Shown here: positions 16,395 through 26,864 of the stretch, in pieces
How positions within the stretch are numbered: position 1 is the stretch's first letter
Layout of the letters: each line of letters starts with the position of its first letter
NCBI GenBank assembly: GCA_027391075.1
Contig: DAHYHI010000015.1
Span: 62,001-126,000, forward strand
DNA length: 64,000 nt
From: JAJZAM01 sp027391075
Lineage (GTDB): Bacteria; Actinomycetota; Acidimicrobiia; Acidimicrobiales; Palsa-688
Direction: 5' to 3'
Notes under the pieces: generated by a model
The model's database searches: none
Seen by the model: only the letters and a program-made list of their open reading frames with translations
What the model was told of the DNA's origin: nothing
Position numbers and translations under genes: made by a program

Positions 16395-17243
16395 TCACGC
16401 CCCCACTGTCATGCCAGGAAGGTCCGCCCGAAGAACGACACAGCGCCCGGTTAGGCCGAGGTGACCCATCAGCGACTCACCCATTGAGCGCAGCGCGTCA
16501 GCATCCGGTGACCTGCACACTCCTATTAGCGTTGTCCCAGCTCCGGACCAAAACGACGTGAGGGCACCGGCGCTGCGCAAGCCCTCAAGAATTTCTGGCG
16601 CCTCGGGGAACAGCCCCGAGCGGGCCGCCTGGTGCAAGCGGTCGTCTCCGGCCGGCGCGATGAGCTGTCGATGGTCGGCTAGACCCGCGAGAAGCAGGCC
16701 CATCCTGCCCAGGTTGAACACGGCGTCGCCCCGGCTGACTGTTTCGGCGAGGGCGCCGCGGGCGTCGCTGGTCAATAGGTGACGGTCCGGTATGACAGCC
16801 ACGAAACTAAGGGCTGGGTCGAGGCTGAGGCGACGCCAAACCGGCTGGCCACCGACAACCGCGGCGGCTATCAAGCCGCCAAAGCACGAAGCGGCGGCGT
16901 TTTCGGGGTGACCGTCCACGTAGACGCCCCACTCAAGCGGGTTGGGGGCGCCCGCAGCAGCTGCAGCTGCCACTGCCAAGGCCGCCGAGGAGCCTAGCCC
17001 TCGGCCGATCGGAATCTCGGAGTGAACTCGGATCCTCAGATGGTCGTTGCCTGCCACCTTGACAGCGACTTGCGCTGCGAGGTGGCTCTCGTCGGCGGGG
17101 AGGTCCGCTCCTTCGCCGGTGGTGACTACTTCGAGTCGACGTGAAGGATCAACCTCCACCTCGACGTACGTGTCAAGAGCTACCGCCAGCACGTCGAAAC
17201 CGGGTCCGAGGTTCGCCGACGAACCGGGCGCACGGGCTTTCAT
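16395..17243 (-). CDS. thrB: Homoserine kinase (GHMP kinase family)
   Basis: Phosphorylates homoserine in threonine synthesis. The 282-residue GHMP kinase has the ATP loop PIGRGLGSSAALA (78-90), an N-terminal substrate-side motif PGSSANLGPGFD and a C-terminal FWSGAGTTLIG motif. These three motifs together favour ThrB over mevalonate-pathway kinases. hom and thrC are not in the window, so threonine genes are scattered. It follows ftsK by 78 bases on the same strand. Confidence 0.88.
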   Translation of the reverse strand: MKARAPGSSANLGPGFDVLAVALDTYVEVEVDPSRRLEVVTTGEGADLPADESHLAAQVAVKVAGNDHLRIRVHSEIPIGRGLGSSAALAVAAAAAAGAPNPLEWGVYVDGHPENAAASCFGGLIAAAVVGGQPVWRRLSLDPALSFVAVIPDRHLLTSDARGALAETVSRGDAVFNLGRMGLLLAGLADHRQLIAPAGDDRLHQAARSGLFPEAPEILEGLRSAGALTSFWSGAGTTLIGVCRSPDADALRSMGESLMGHLGLTGRCVVLRADLPGMTVGA

Positions 17244-17321
17244 ATGACCACAGATGCTAGGCGATCAACGTTCGCCTTTGCCGCGGTCCGGCTGAGAAGC
17301 CACCGCCTTCCGGTCGGTTCC

Positions 17322-19811
17322 CTACCCGCCCTGCTCTGCGAGGTTCTCCAACTCTTCGACGGTCATGAGCACGCTGCGGGCTTTGGAACCCTCGGAGGGT
17401 CCGACTACTCCACGCTGCTCCAGCAGGTCCATGATCCTTCCAGCCCTGGCGAAGCCAACCCGAAGCTTGCGCTGGAGCATCGAAGTGGACCCAAGCTGAG
17501 AGCGGACCACGAGGTCCCGTGCGGCTTCGAGGAGGTCGTCGCTGTCATCACTGTCAGGCAGGCCGTTGGCCGAGCCCGACTCGTCGCTGCCCTCAACTCC
17601 CTCTACGTATCGGGGTTCGGACTGCCGGCGCCAGTAAGCGACCACCTTGCGGACCTCGTCCTCGTCGACCCAGGAACCCTGGATCCGCCGTGCGACGCTC
17701 GACGACGCTGTCAACAAAAGCATGTCGCCTTTGCCGATGAGCCTTTCAGCTCCTGGCTGGTCGAGAATGACCCTGCTGTCAGCGAGGGAGGAGACCGCAA
17801 AAGCCAGGCGCGACGGCACGTTGGCTTTGATCACACCGGTGATCACGTCCACTGACGGGCGCTGAGTCGCGATCACGAGGTGAATGCCCACGGCGCGTGC
17901 CATCTGGGCGATACGGCAGATCGACTCCTCGACGTCACGGGCCGCCACCATCATCAAGTCGTTCAGTTCGTCTACGACCACCAAGATGAACGGGAGTCGT
18001 TCGTAGCGCACGGCTGGTTCTTCTGGCCCGGCAGAAATCCCCGAGCCGGCAGAGCTCAGTTCGCCCCGGTCGAATGCGTCGTTGTAACCGGTGATGTCGC
18101 GTACGCCGACTTCGGCCAGCAGATCGTAGCGCCGTTCCATCTCGTGCACAGCCCACGCCAATGCGTTGGCCGCCTTCTTCGGGTTGGTAACCACACCCGT
18201 CAGCAGGTGCGGCAAGCCGTTGTACTGACCCAGCTCGACTCGTTTGGGGTCGACGAGGATAAGGCGAACCTGGTCTGGTGTGGCCCGGAGGAGTATCGAA
18301 GTTATCAGCGAGTTGATGCAGGAGGACTTTCCGGCGCCGGTGGCCCCAGCTATGAGGATGTGAGGCATGGTCGCAAGGTTCTCCAGGACCGGCCTGCCTG
18401 CGATGTCGCGGCCCATCGCGACCTCCAACGGGTGGCTGGCGCTCCTGGCCTCGGGGGAGGACAAGATGTCGCCGACGGCCACGAGCTGACGCTGGCGGTT
18501 AGGGACTTCCACCCCGATTGCGGACTTTCCAGGTATCGGTGCGAGGATCCGGACGTCAGCCGCCGCCATGGCGTATGCGATGTCACGCTGGAGGTTCGTC
18601 ACCTTGGCTACTTTCACGCCAGCGCCGAGCTCAAGCTCGTAGCGGGTGACTGTAGGCCCCACGGTCATTCCGACGAGGCGGGTCTCGACACCGTGGGCTG
18701 CCAGGGCATCCTCTAACGTCCGGCCCGCTGCCTCTATCTCCTTGCGGTCTATCTCCGTCGCCTTCGAGCGCTTGAGCAGAGCTACAGGCGGAAGGCGCCA
18801 CGCTCCCGCCTCGGCAGCCGGCCCGAGGTTGATCGACAGCTGCTCGGGGTCCTCAATCGCCGCAGGCGGTGGTGGCAGGTGTATCGGAACTGCTTTTCGC
18901 TCGGTTGGCGGTGACGCAGAATCAACGTCTTGGGATGACTTCTCGCCGCCCGGCTCTGGCGGCTTGGCCGAGCTCCTCCCAGAGCGCCGGGTGGATGGGC
19001 TCTGATCGCTCTCGGCGTCGTAGGGCACCCTTTTGGTGCCCGGCGGGGAGCTCGGATGGCGTCCGTGGGCGTCTAGACGGCTGGAGCGGCCTGGCTGGCT
19101 CGCCACCCATTTGGCTGCGGCCTCCGCCCAGTGGGCGGCCGCACCCGCCAGCGCCGCCACGGCTCCGATAGCGTTTCGCGCCGGAGTCCCCGTGATGACC
19201 AGCAAGGCGATCGCACCCAGAACGGCCAGCACCAGGGCACTTCCAGCGGAGCCTACAGCCGCCCGCAGAGGACCGGCGACTCCCATCCCGACAAGCCCTC
19301 CCGACCCGCGCAGGGTCGCCACGTCGCCACGCCAATGCGATACCGGCGAGGCGAGGTCAAAGACGGCTGAGGCGACGACTACCAGTAAAGCTGCCCCGAC
19401 GCCGACCCGGACCGGGGGACGCACTACCGGGTCAGCGGCGACCGTCGTCGAGCGGTTCCGGCGGGGATGCACCTCGCGAACTAGCACCCACCCGACGCAC
19501 GCCACCAAAAACGGTACCGACACTCGGGCCCAGCCGAAGCCGTCGGCAGTCACCTCGTCGAGGCCGCGTCCGGCCGGACCAGCGAGACCAGCCCCGAACA
19601 CGGCGAGACCTGATAGGGCTCCGACGAGGATTAGCACAAGACCCCACACGTCGTCAGCTTGACGGCCGATGAGGCGAGACAGCCTCGCCTGACGCCGGCC
19701 GTCGCGGGCTACGGAGCCGTCCGACTTCGCCGCGCGCGACACCGGGCGAGCCTTGGCGGCTTTGCGGCTCGGAGTTCGTCGACCTGACGGCCGTCGGGTC
19801 GCAGTAGTCAC
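17322..19811 (-). CDS. ftsK: DNA translocase FtsK
   Basis: Septum-anchored DNA pump that clears chromosome ends at division. The 829-residue protein starts with a basic tail, then membrane segments (about 56-80, 97-113, 136-153 and 188-208), a Pro/Ser/Glu-rich linker (about 240-330) and the motor. Walker A is GATGAGKSS (489-497), Walker B is VVVDEL near 611-616, and a C-terminal gamma winged-helix domain (about 765-829) would read polar KOPS-type sites. The linker is short compared with proteobacterial FtsK. The next gene upstream is rnj. Confidence 0.95.
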   Translation of the reverse strand: MTTATRRPSGRRTPSRKAAKARPVSRAAKSDGSVARDGRRQARLSRLIGRQADDVWGLVLILVGALSGLAVFGAGLAGPAGRGLDEVTADGFGWARVSVPFLVACVGWVLVREVHPRRNRSTTVAADPVVRPPVRVGVGAALLVVVASAVFDLASPVSHWRGDVATLRGSGGLVGMGVAGPLRAAVGSAGSALVLAVLGAIALLVITGTPARNAIGAVAALAGAAAHWAEAAAKWVASQPGRSSRLDAHGRHPSSPPGTKRVPYDAESDQSPSTRRSGRSSAKPPEPGGEKSSQDVDSASPPTERKAVPIHLPPPPAAIEDPEQLSINLGPAAEAGAWRLPPVALLKRSKATEIDRKEIEAAGRTLEDALAAHGVETRLVGMTVGPTVTRYELELGAGVKVAKVTNLQRDIAYAMAAADVRILAPIPGKSAIGVEVPNRQRQLVAVGDILSSPEARSASHPLEVAMGRDIAGRPVLENLATMPHILIAGATGAGKSSCINSLITSILLRATPDQVRLILVDPKRVELGQYNGLPHLLTGVVTNPKKAANALAWAVHEMERRYDLLAEVGVRDITGYNDAFDRGELSSAGSGISAGPEEPAVRYERLPFILVVVDELNDLMMVAARDVEESICRIAQMARAVGIHLVIATQRPSVDVITGVIKANVPSRLAFAVSSLADSRVILDQPGAERLIGKGDMLLLTASSSVARRIQGSWVDEDEVRKVVAYWRRQSEPRYVEGVEGSDESGSANGLPDSDDSDDLLEAARDLVVRSQLGSTSMLQRKLRVGFARAGRIMDLLEQRGVVGPSEGSKARSVLMTVEELENLAEQGG

Positions 19812-19854
19812 AGCAAAACTGATAATAACACCGCTGGGAGTAGCGGCAGCTGGA

Positions 19855-21516
19855 TCAGACCTCGGTAACTACTGGGACTATCATCGGGCGGCGACGGGTC
19901 CGCTGGGAGACGAACCGGCCGAGAGCTCCCCTCGCGCGCCTGCGGATCGCTTCGACGTCCACAGGGCCCGACGACGTAACGTTTTCGACAGCGTCTAGGA
20001 CCGTCTTCGCGGCCTCCTCAAGGAGACTCTCAGCTTCCGGGGCATGAACCCAGCCCCGGGTGATGATCTCAGGTGCCCTTAGGATCTCACCGGTCTTGGC
20101 GTCGACGGTCACCACCACCACCACAACCCCTTCCTCGGCTAGCAGCTTCCGATCGCGTAGGACACCGTGGCCGACATCGCCGACGATTCCGTCTACATAG
20201 AGGTACCCGGCTGGGACCTCACCGGCGAAGTCGATCCCGTCGTCGCCCAACTCGACTATGTCGCCGTCCTCCGCCAGCAGGATCCTCTCCGGAGCTACGC
20301 CCATTTCTCGTGCCAGAGCAGCGTGGTGACTGAGATGGCGGAACTCGCCGTGGACCGGGACGAAACAGTGGGGGCGAGTCAGCGACAGGAGGATCCGAAG
20401 TTCGTCCCGCTTAGCGTGCCCGCTGACGTGCACGTCGGCGAGACCCGAGTGCACCACGTCAGCTCCCCGGCGCATCAACCCGTCGATCACCTTGCCTACG
20501 TTGGTTTCGTTTCCCGGTATCGCGTGCGATGACAGGACCACCAAGTCGCCGTCACCCACCTTGATCCACCGGTTATCCCCGGATGCCATTAGGGCGAGCG
20601 CCGACATGGGCTCCCCCTGGGATCCGGTGCATATCACGCACACCCGTCGAGGATCTAGGTCCTTGACCGATTCGATGTCCACAAGGCTGGCCGAAGGGAT
20701 GTCCAGAAGCCCCATGGACCGGGCCAGAGCAACGTTTCGGGCCATCGAACGCCCGAGCGTGGCGATCGTCCTTCCGTTGGCGATCGCGGCGTTGGCGATC
20801 TGCTGAACGCGGTGGATGTGGCTGGCGAAGCATGCGACGATGACCCTCCTGTCGCGGTTCGCTGCGAACAACCCGGCGAGGACACCCCCTACCCTGCTCT
20901 CACTGACGGTGTGGCCTTCCTCTTCGGCGTTGGTGGAATCGGCAAGCAGCAACCGCACTCCCGGCCCGTCAGCGAGCGCCCCCATCCTGGCCAGGTCTGT
21001 CGCCCTGCCGTCCACCGGTGTCAGGTCTATCTTGAAGTCGCCAGAGTGCAGGATCACTCCCCTGGGCGTGTGGAATGCCGTAGCGAAGCCGTGAGGCACC
21101 GAGTGAGTGACCGGTATGAACTCGACGTCGAAGGGGCCGATCTGACGGCGCTCGCCGTCGGAGACGACGATGAGCTCAGTCCGGTCGAGAAGTCCCGCCT
21201 CCTCGATCCTGCTTCTAGCCAGACCGAGGCTGAGAGCCGACCCGTAGATCGGGAAGGACAACTCCCGCAGAAGGTAGCTCAAGCCGCCGCAGTGGTCCTC
21301 GTGGCCGTGGGTGATGATCGCCGCCTCGACGCGCTCCGCGTTGTCGCGAAGGTATGAGAAGTCGGGAAGCACGAGGTCGATGCCGGGCATGTCGGAGTCG
21401 GGGAACATGAGCCCGCAGTCGAGGAGCATGATCCTCCCGGCCACTTCGATGCAAGCGCAGTTACGGCCGATCTCCCCGAGCCCGCCGAGGAAGACGACGC
21501 GGACGGGGTCAGCCAC
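19855..21516 (-). CDS. rnj: Ribonuclease J
   Basis: A metallo-beta-lactamase/beta-CASP ribonuclease with 5' exo- and endonuclease activity in RNA turnover and maturation. From the GTG at 21516 it has 553 residues. The zinc ligands H70, H72, D74 and H75 are in THGHEDHCGG; the beta-CASP region and the C-terminal HVSGH and PVHGEFRH motifs follow. The GTG overlaps the end of dapA by eight bases; an open frame to 21600 is rejected because it lies inside dapA. rnj-dapA adjacency is an actinobacterial hallmark. Confidence 0.94.
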   Translation of the reverse strand: MADPVRVVFLGGLGEIGRNCACIEVAGRIMLLDCGLMFPDSDMPGIDLVLPDFSYLRDNAERVEAAIITHGHEDHCGGLSYLLRELSFPIYGSALSLGLARSRIEEAGLLDRTELIVVSDGERRQIGPFDVEFIPVTHSVPHGFATAFHTPRGVILHSGDFKIDLTPVDGRATDLARMGALADGPGVRLLLADSTNAEEEGHTVSESRVGGVLAGLFAANRDRRVIVACFASHIHRVQQIANAAIANGRTIATLGRSMARNVALARSMGLLDIPSASLVDIESVKDLDPRRVCVICTGSQGEPMSALALMASGDNRWIKVGDGDLVVLSSHAIPGNETNVGKVIDGLMRRGADVVHSGLADVHVSGHAKRDELRILLSLTRPHCFVPVHGEFRHLSHHAALAREMGVAPERILLAEDGDIVELGDDGIDFAGEVPAGYLYVDGIVGDVGHGVLRDRKLLAEEGVVVVVVTVDAKTGEILRAPEIITRGWVHAPEAESLLEEAAKTVLDAVENVTSSGPVDVEAIRRRARGALGRFVSQRTRRRPMIVPVVTEV

Positions 21517-22399
21517 GGAGGGTCTCGACCAACCTGGTGGCGGCTTCGTCGAGGCCTGGCGGCGCATCTCCCATTGGAAGTCTGCACTGGCCGACGGCAT
21601 GGCCGAGGGCGCGCATTGCAGCCTTGGCAGGTATTGGGTTGGGAGCCTCGTCGCTCGACTGGAAGCGGTGCGAGGCGATCAGACGTGCGTTGAGCGCTCT
21701 CGCTGCCTCCACGTCGCCTTTGCAGAAGGCTGCAACCATGTCCGATACCGTCATCCCGGCCCAGTGCGACTCGACCGAGATCACTCCGACGGCTCCCACC
21801 GCTAGGAGGCTCAGCGTGTCGGCGTCGTTGCCGCTGTAGACCTCGAAGCCTTCCGGGGCTCGGGCGATCAGCTCAGCTGTGGCCGCCGGGTTGGCAGTGG
21901 CGTCTTTGAGCCCTGCTATCACACCGTCCTCGGCGAGACGCAAAATGACTTCGGGGTCGATCTTGCGACCGGCCCGCACGGGTATGTCATATGCCACCAC
22001 TGGAAGGTCCCCTGCCGCAGCGGCAACCGCCCTGAAGTGAGCCTCTATGCCCGCCTGTGAAGGCCTGTTGTAATAGGGGGTAACTGCGAGAATTCCGCTC
22101 ACTCCGCATTCGACTGCTAGACGTGTCAACTCGACGGAGTGAGCCGTGTCCGATGTGGACGTCCCAGCCAGGACTGGGACCTCCACGCTGGACGCGACGG
22201 TCTCCCAGAGCCGCCTCTTCTCGTCGTCGCCTAAAGACGGCGACTCGCCGGTAGTCCCCGAAACGACTAAGAAATCGTTGCCGTGGAGGCAAAGCCACTT
22301 AGCTAAATCCGCTGCCGCCTTCACGTCCAGTCGGAGGTCCGCGTCGAAAGGCGTGACCATGGCGCATCCGACGGCGCCGAACGTGGCTGTATTGGTCAT
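21509..22399 (-). CDS. dapA: 4-hydroxy-tetrahydrodipicolinate synthase
   Basis: Condenses pyruvate with aspartate semialdehyde, the first committed DAP/lysine step. The 296-residue TIM barrel has Schiff-base K165 (AGLKDAT), the substrate loop GTTGES (48-53), TPYYNRPSQ with the catalytic tyrosine at about 109-110, and Tyr137. ATG start. It lies 70 bases after dapB and overlaps rnj by eight bases. Confidence 0.95.
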   Translation of the reverse strand: MTNTATFGAVGCAMVTPFDADLRLDVKAAADLAKWLCLHGNDFLVVSGTTGESPSLGDDEKRRLWETVASSVEVPVLAGTSTSDTAHSVELTRLAVECGVSGILAVTPYYNRPSQAGIEAHFRAVAAAAGDLPVVAYDIPVRAGRKIDPEVILRLAEDGVIAGLKDATANPAATAELIARAPEGFEVYSGNDADTLSLLAVGAVGVISVESHWAGMTVSDMVAAFCKGDVEAARALNARLIASHRFQSSDEAPNPIPAKAAMRALGHAVGQCRLPMGDAPPGLDEAATRLVETLRG

Positions 22400-22469
22400 G
22401 GTCCAACCTTACTCATCCGCACGGCGACCCGGTTTCGCGCAGGCGGGAGCAGATCAAAGGCGCCGGGTA

Positions 22470-23255
22470 TCAGAACAGGATCGCCTCCAAGCCGACGGTG
22501 AGGCCGGGACGCGACGCCACACGACGTACTGCCGCCAGCACGCCAGGCATGAAAGACCGTCGATCCAGCGAGTCATGGCGGATCGTGAGCGTCTGGCCGG
22601 AGGCTCCCAATATCACCTCTTGGTGGGCGACCATACCTCTCATACGCACCGAGTGAATCCGGATCCCGGCGGGACCCACCCCACCGCGCACTCCGGGTAG
22701 GACTTCATGCTCGGTCGGGTCGGCGCCCCACTCCGCGGACGCAGCAGCCAGACGCTCAGCCGTGGCGAGGGCCGTTCCCGAGGGTGCGTCCACTTTGGCG
22801 TCGTGGTGGAGCTCGACGATCTCTGCCGTATCAAACCAGGGTGCTGCCATCTCGGCGAAGCGCATCATCAGCACCGCTCCTATCGCAAAGTTCGCGGCGA
22901 CGACACACCCGAGGGGACCTTGGGGAGGGAACAACTCACCGAGACGTTCCGTGCCGGCAGCGCCCAATCCGGTCGTGCCAATGACCAGGTGCACACCATT
23001 CGCCGCGCACCACTCGGCGTTTTCGAGGGCGCTCGAAGCCACGGTGAAGTCGACGGCCACGGCGGCCTCCGCCTCAGCTACAGCGGATATGTCGCGCCGA
23101 AGCGAGGGGGACTCCGGCGACGAAGCCGAACCCGGCAGCGTGGACGCAGCGAACGGGTCGACCGCCGCGACCAGCTGCAGGTCTGGTGCCTCCCTGACCG
23201 CCTCGCAGACGCTCTCCCCCATGCGTCCACCCGCGCCGAGCACCGCTACCCTCAT
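22470..23255 (-). CDS. dapB: 4-hydroxy-tetrahydrodipicolinate reductase
   Basis: NAD(P)H-dependent reductase for the second DAP step. The 261-residue protein shows the dinucleotide loop GAGGRMG (7-13), the catalytic pair H150-H151 and K154 in ELHHDAKVDAPSGTA. Its ATG overlaps the stop of the upstream M16 peptidase gene by four bases. With dapA 70 bases downstream, the first two pathway enzymes are adjacent. Confidence 0.95.
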   Translation of the reverse strand: MRVAVLGAGGRMGESVCEAVREAPDLQLVAAVDPFAASTLPGSASSPESPSLRRDISAVAEAEAAVAVDFTVASSALENAEWCAANGVHLVIGTTGLGAAGTERLGELFPPQGPLGCVVAANFAIGAVLMMRFAEMAAPWFDTAEIVELHHDAKVDAPSGTALATAERLAAASAEWGADPTEHEVLPGVRGGVGPAGIRIHSVRMRGMVAHQEVILGASGQTLTIRHDSLDRRSFMPGVLAAVRRVASRPGLTVGLEAILF

Positions 23256-24475
23256 GGCGTCCCCGGGCCGATCGACACGACGGTTCGGGGGCCGCTCAGC
23301 CAGCGCTGCGCTGCGTCGTTGACCTCTTCTAGGGTGAGGGACTCAATGTCACGCTCGACCTCTTCGAGCGGCCGAACCCGACCGTGGACTGTCTGGGAGT
23401 GGCCCAGCCGGCTCATCCTCGCCCCGGAGTCCTCCAGGCCCAGCGCCAGCGCCCCTCGCATGTGACCCTTGGCCGATGCCATCTCCTCGGGTGTTACGCC
23501 GTGAGCGGCCATCCGGTCGATCTCCGCGTTCAGCAGGTCCAACACCTCGGGAGCCCGCGATGGCGACGTCCCGGCGTAGACAGCTAGCGCTCCCGCTCCT
23601 TGGAACCCGAGTCGGTAGGCGTAGACCGAGTAGGCGAGACCGCGCTCCTCGCGCACCGTTTGGAATAGGCGGCTAGCCATCCCGCCTCCAAGGACCTGCT
23701 CGACCACGGCGAGTCGGTGGCGATCCTCGTCGTTGCGGTCGGGGCCGGGCACGGCGACCGCGAGGTGCGCCTGCTCTGTGTCTCTGTGCAGGTCTTGGCG
23801 GGCCAGGGGAGCAGCAACGGGCGAGGTACGGGCGGGCGGCCCCCCACCTCTGCGGCTCGTGCGGCCCGCGACGATATCCACCACCTGGTCGTGATCCACG
23901 GCTCCGGCGACCGCCACGACGACGTTACCGGGAAGATAGTGCTGGTGGTGAAAGCCGGCGACGTCATCGGCAGTCATGGCCTTGACCGTCTCGACGTCAC
24001 CGAGAACCTCCCGTCCGAGAGGATGCCGAGGGAACATCGCTTCGGCCAGCAGGTCGTGCACCTGGTCTGCGGGTTCGTCGGCGTGCATCAGGATCTCTTC
24101 GAGGATCACCTGGCGTTCGGTCTCGAGCTCACCCGGGCGCAGAGCGGGGGTCCACACGATGTCGGACATCAACTCAAGCCCCATGACGATGTCGTCTGAC
24201 AGGAGCCGGACGTAGAAAGTCGTGTACTCCTTGGTGGTGAAGGCGTTCATGTCACCTCCCACCGACTCGACCGCCAACGCGATGCTACGCGCGCTTCGAC
24301 CCTCGGTCCCTTTGAACAACAGGTGCTCCAGGAAATGCGAGGCACCTGCCAGGTGGGGTGGTTCATCGACCGAACCTGTCCCCACCCAAAAACCTACGCT
24401 CACCGAGCGGACGTCGGACATCCGCTCGGTGAGCACCGTCAGCCCAGTATCGAGAGTCGTCGAGCGATGACTCAC
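23252..24475 (-). CDS. M16 family zinc peptidase
   Basis: A mitochondrial-processing-peptidase-like metalloprotease of 407 residues. The inverted zinc motif HFLEH is at H47, E50, H51 from the GTG at 24475, with a distal Glu in ETERQVILEEI and the second M16 domain after about residue 210. The GTG is preferred because earlier codons lie within pnp. Its position between pnp and dapB matches the PepR gene of mycobacteria; the native substrate is unknown. Confidence 0.9.
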   Translation of the reverse strand: MSHRSTTLDTGLTVLTERMSDVRSVSVGFWVGTGSVDEPPHLAGASHFLEHLLFKGTEGRSARSIALAVESVGGDMNAFTTKEYTTFYVRLLSDDIVMGLELMSDIVWTPALRPGELETERQVILEEILMHADEPADQVHDLLAEAMFPRHPLGREVLGDVETVKAMTADDVAGFHHQHYLPGNVVVAVAGAVDHDQVVDIVAGRTSRRGGGPPARTSPVAAPLARQDLHRDTEQAHLAVAVPGPDRNDEDRHRLAVVEQVLGGGMASRLFQTVREERGLAYSVYAYRLGFQGAGALAVYAGTSPSRAPEVLDLLNAEIDRMAAHGVTPEEMASAKGHMRGALALGLEDSGARMSRLGHSQTVHGRVRPLEEVERDIESLTLEEVNDAAQRWLSGPRTVVSIGPGTP

Positions 24476-24485
24476 GCCGGCCCGG

Positions 24486-26864
24486 TCAGTTCCGCCGGCG
24501 GCGGGGATTGCGCCTCGGCGACTTGGAAGCCTCGGCGTCACCTACCCCGGACGCAACCTCGGGTCCAAGGTCTCCGAAGGTCGCCGCCGCTTCAGCCTCC
24601 CACGTAGCTTCGAAGGAGACCACCTCTACCTGGTCCTCCTGGGTTTGCGCTACCGGGGAAGCCTGGGATTCCGCCGTGTCGGGGGTATCTTCGTGACTTC
24701 CCACGACCGACAGCGACACCTTGCCCTGAGGGTCGATGTCGTCGACGCGAACTTCGATCTCGTCTCCGAGGTCGACTACGTCCTCCACGCGCTCTACGCG
24801 CTTGCCGCGACCCAACTTGGAGATGTGGACGAGTCCGTCACGGCCGGGGAGGATGTTAACGAACGCCCCGAACTTGGTGACGTTTACAACCTTGCCGCGA
24901 TAGACAGCGCCTACCTCGGCCTTAGGCGGGTCGAGGATCATCTCTATCCGCCGGCGGGCTTCTGCTACAGCAGCCCCGTCTCTGGCTCCGATGGTGACAG
25001 TACCCACCGTTCCGTCGTCGTCGACTGCGATGTCGGCCCCTGTCTCCTGCTGAAGAGCATTGATGACCTTACCTTTCGGGCCGATCACCTCGCCGATCTT
25101 GTCAATCGGGATCTCCAAGCTGACGATCTTAGGTGCGGTTCCGCGCACGTCGCTGCGCGGTTCGGCGATCGCCTTCTCCATTACCGAGAGGATCTCGATC
25201 CGGGCGCGGTACGCTTGGTGGAGAGCCTCGGTGAGCACTTGGGCGGGCAGGCCGTCGATCTTCGTGTCAAGCTGCAGAGCTGTCACGAAATCGGCCGTGC
25301 CTGCGACTTTGAAGTCCATGTCGCCGAATGCGTCCTCGGCCCCGAGAATGTCGGTGAGGGTTATGTACTTGTCGTCGACTTTGACGAGCCCCATCGCTAT
25401 GCCAGCGACTGGCGCCTTGATCGGCACACCGGCGTCCATGAGCGACAAGCTCGACGAGCAGACCGAGGCCATCGAGGTCGACCCGTTGGAGGACAGGACC
25501 TCCGACACGAGACGCAGCGCGTAGGGGAACTCGTCTACCGGCGGAACGACAGGCAGCAGGGCCCGCTCAGCGAGGAGGCCGTGTCCGATCTCGCGACGCT
25601 TCGGACTGCCGACGCGCCCGGTCTCACCGTTCGCATACGGAGGCATGTTGTAGTGGTGCATGTAGCGCTTCTTGTCGTCAACGCCGATGGTGTCTAGAAG
25701 CTGGTCCATGCGCGGCATTCCAAGGGTAGTGATGTTCAGGACCTGCGTTTCGCCGCGCTGGAACAGTCCCGAACCGTGCGCTGTCGGGATCAGCCCGACC
25801 CTCGCCGAAAGGGGACGGATCTGCTCGGAGGTACGCCCGTCGATTCGGATCCCCTCGTTGGCGATGCGTTCACGCACGACCTTCTTGGTCAGGGATCTCA
25901 CAGCCGACTTGATCTCGCCTTCGCGCCCGGCGAACTCCTCGCCGAGGTCGGCGGCTATCGCCTTGGCAGCGTCAGACAACGCCTTGTCCCGCTCCGCCCG
26001 GGCGGTGATGGACGAAGCCGCCCGGATGCGGTCAGCCCCGACGGACGCGACCCTGCCGGCCACGTCGTCACCGTAGTCACGCTGTGCGACGTATTCGAGG
26101 GGCGGCCGCGATCCTGCTTTACCCAACAACTGCCGCTGCGCCTCGATGCTCTCGCGGATCCACGTCTTGGATGCCTCAAGACCCTCGGCTATGACAGCTT
26201 CGGTCACCTTGGGTGCGCCGCTCTCGTAGAGCTTCCAGGAGCCTTCAGTGCCACCGGCCTCGACCATCATTACGGCGATGTCGCCGTCTTCGAGTTGGCG
26301 GCCGGCTACTACCAGCTCGAAAGCCGAGTCGTCACCCTCTTGATAAGTCGGGTGCGGCTCCCACACTCCTTGCGCGCTGTAGGCGACCCGCACAGCACCG
26401 ATAGGACCCTCGAAGGGGATGCCCGAGAGCATGAGCGCCGCGCTAGCTGCGTTAATAGCCAGCACGTCGTGGGGATTCTCCAGGTCAGCGCCGAGGACGG
26501 TGATCACCACCTGCGTCTCGTTGCGGTAACCGTCGGCGAAGCTCGGCCTAAGGGGGCGATCAATGAGCCGGGCGGTGAGGATCGCCGTGTCCGAAGGGCG
26601 ACCCTCGCGACGAAAGAACGAGCCTGGGATTTTCCCGGCAGCGTACATTTTTTCTTCCACGTCCACGGTAAGCGGGAAGAAGTCGATGCCGTCGCGGACT
26701 GACGACGCTGCGTTGGCGGTTGCCAACACGAGCGTGTCGCCAAGCCTGGCGACTACAGCACCTTGGCTTTGCGGGGCGAGGAGCCCCGTCTCGAAGGACA
26801 GAACCTTGTCGGTTGTGCTCACAGGCACCGACACGGATATGGGTTGGTCAGGATTGGCGACCAC
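24486..26864 (-). CDS. pnp: Polyribonucleotide nucleotidyltransferase
   Basis: Phosphorolytic 3'-5' exoribonuclease. The 792-residue protein has two RNase PH domains with the helical linker between, a KH domain (KIGEVIGPKGKVINAL, about 600-650), an S1 domain (GAVYRGKVVNVTKFGAFVNI) and a long, partly acidic tail ending in Arg-rich RRNPRRRRN. The start is GTG with GGAG nine bases upstream. It follows rpsO on the same strand, the classic rpsO-pnp pair; the 130-base gap contains no gene. Confidence 0.97.
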   Translation of the reverse strand: MVANPDQPISVSVPVSTTDKVLSFETGLLAPQSQGAVVARLGDTLVLATANAASSVRDGIDFFPLTVDVEEKMYAAGKIPGSFFRREGRPSDTAILTARLIDRPLRPSFADGYRNETQVVITVLGADLENPHDVLAINAASAALMLSGIPFEGPIGAVRVAYSAQGVWEPHPTYQEGDDSAFELVVAGRQLEDGDIAVMMVEAGGTEGSWKLYESGAPKVTEAVIAEGLEASKTWIRESIEAQRQLLGKAGSRPPLEYVAQRDYGDDVAGRVASVGADRIRAASSITARAERDKALSDAAKAIAADLGEEFAGREGEIKSAVRSLTKKVVRERIANEGIRIDGRTSEQIRPLSARVGLIPTAHGSGLFQRGETQVLNITTLGMPRMDQLLDTIGVDDKKRYMHHYNMPPYANGETGRVGSPKRREIGHGLLAERALLPVVPPVDEFPYALRLVSEVLSSNGSTSMASVCSSSLSLMDAGVPIKAPVAGIAMGLVKVDDKYITLTDILGAEDAFGDMDFKVAGTADFVTALQLDTKIDGLPAQVLTEALHQAYRARIEILSVMEKAIAEPRSDVRGTAPKIVSLEIPIDKIGEVIGPKGKVINALQQETGADIAVDDDGTVGTVTIGARDGAAVAEARRRIEMILDPPKAEVGAVYRGKVVNVTKFGAFVNILPGRDGLVHISKLGRGKRVERVEDVVDLGDEIEVRVDDIDPQGKVSLSVVGSHEDTPDTAESQASPVAQTQEDQVEVVSFEATWEAEAAATFGDLGPEVASGVGDAEASKSPRRNPRRRRN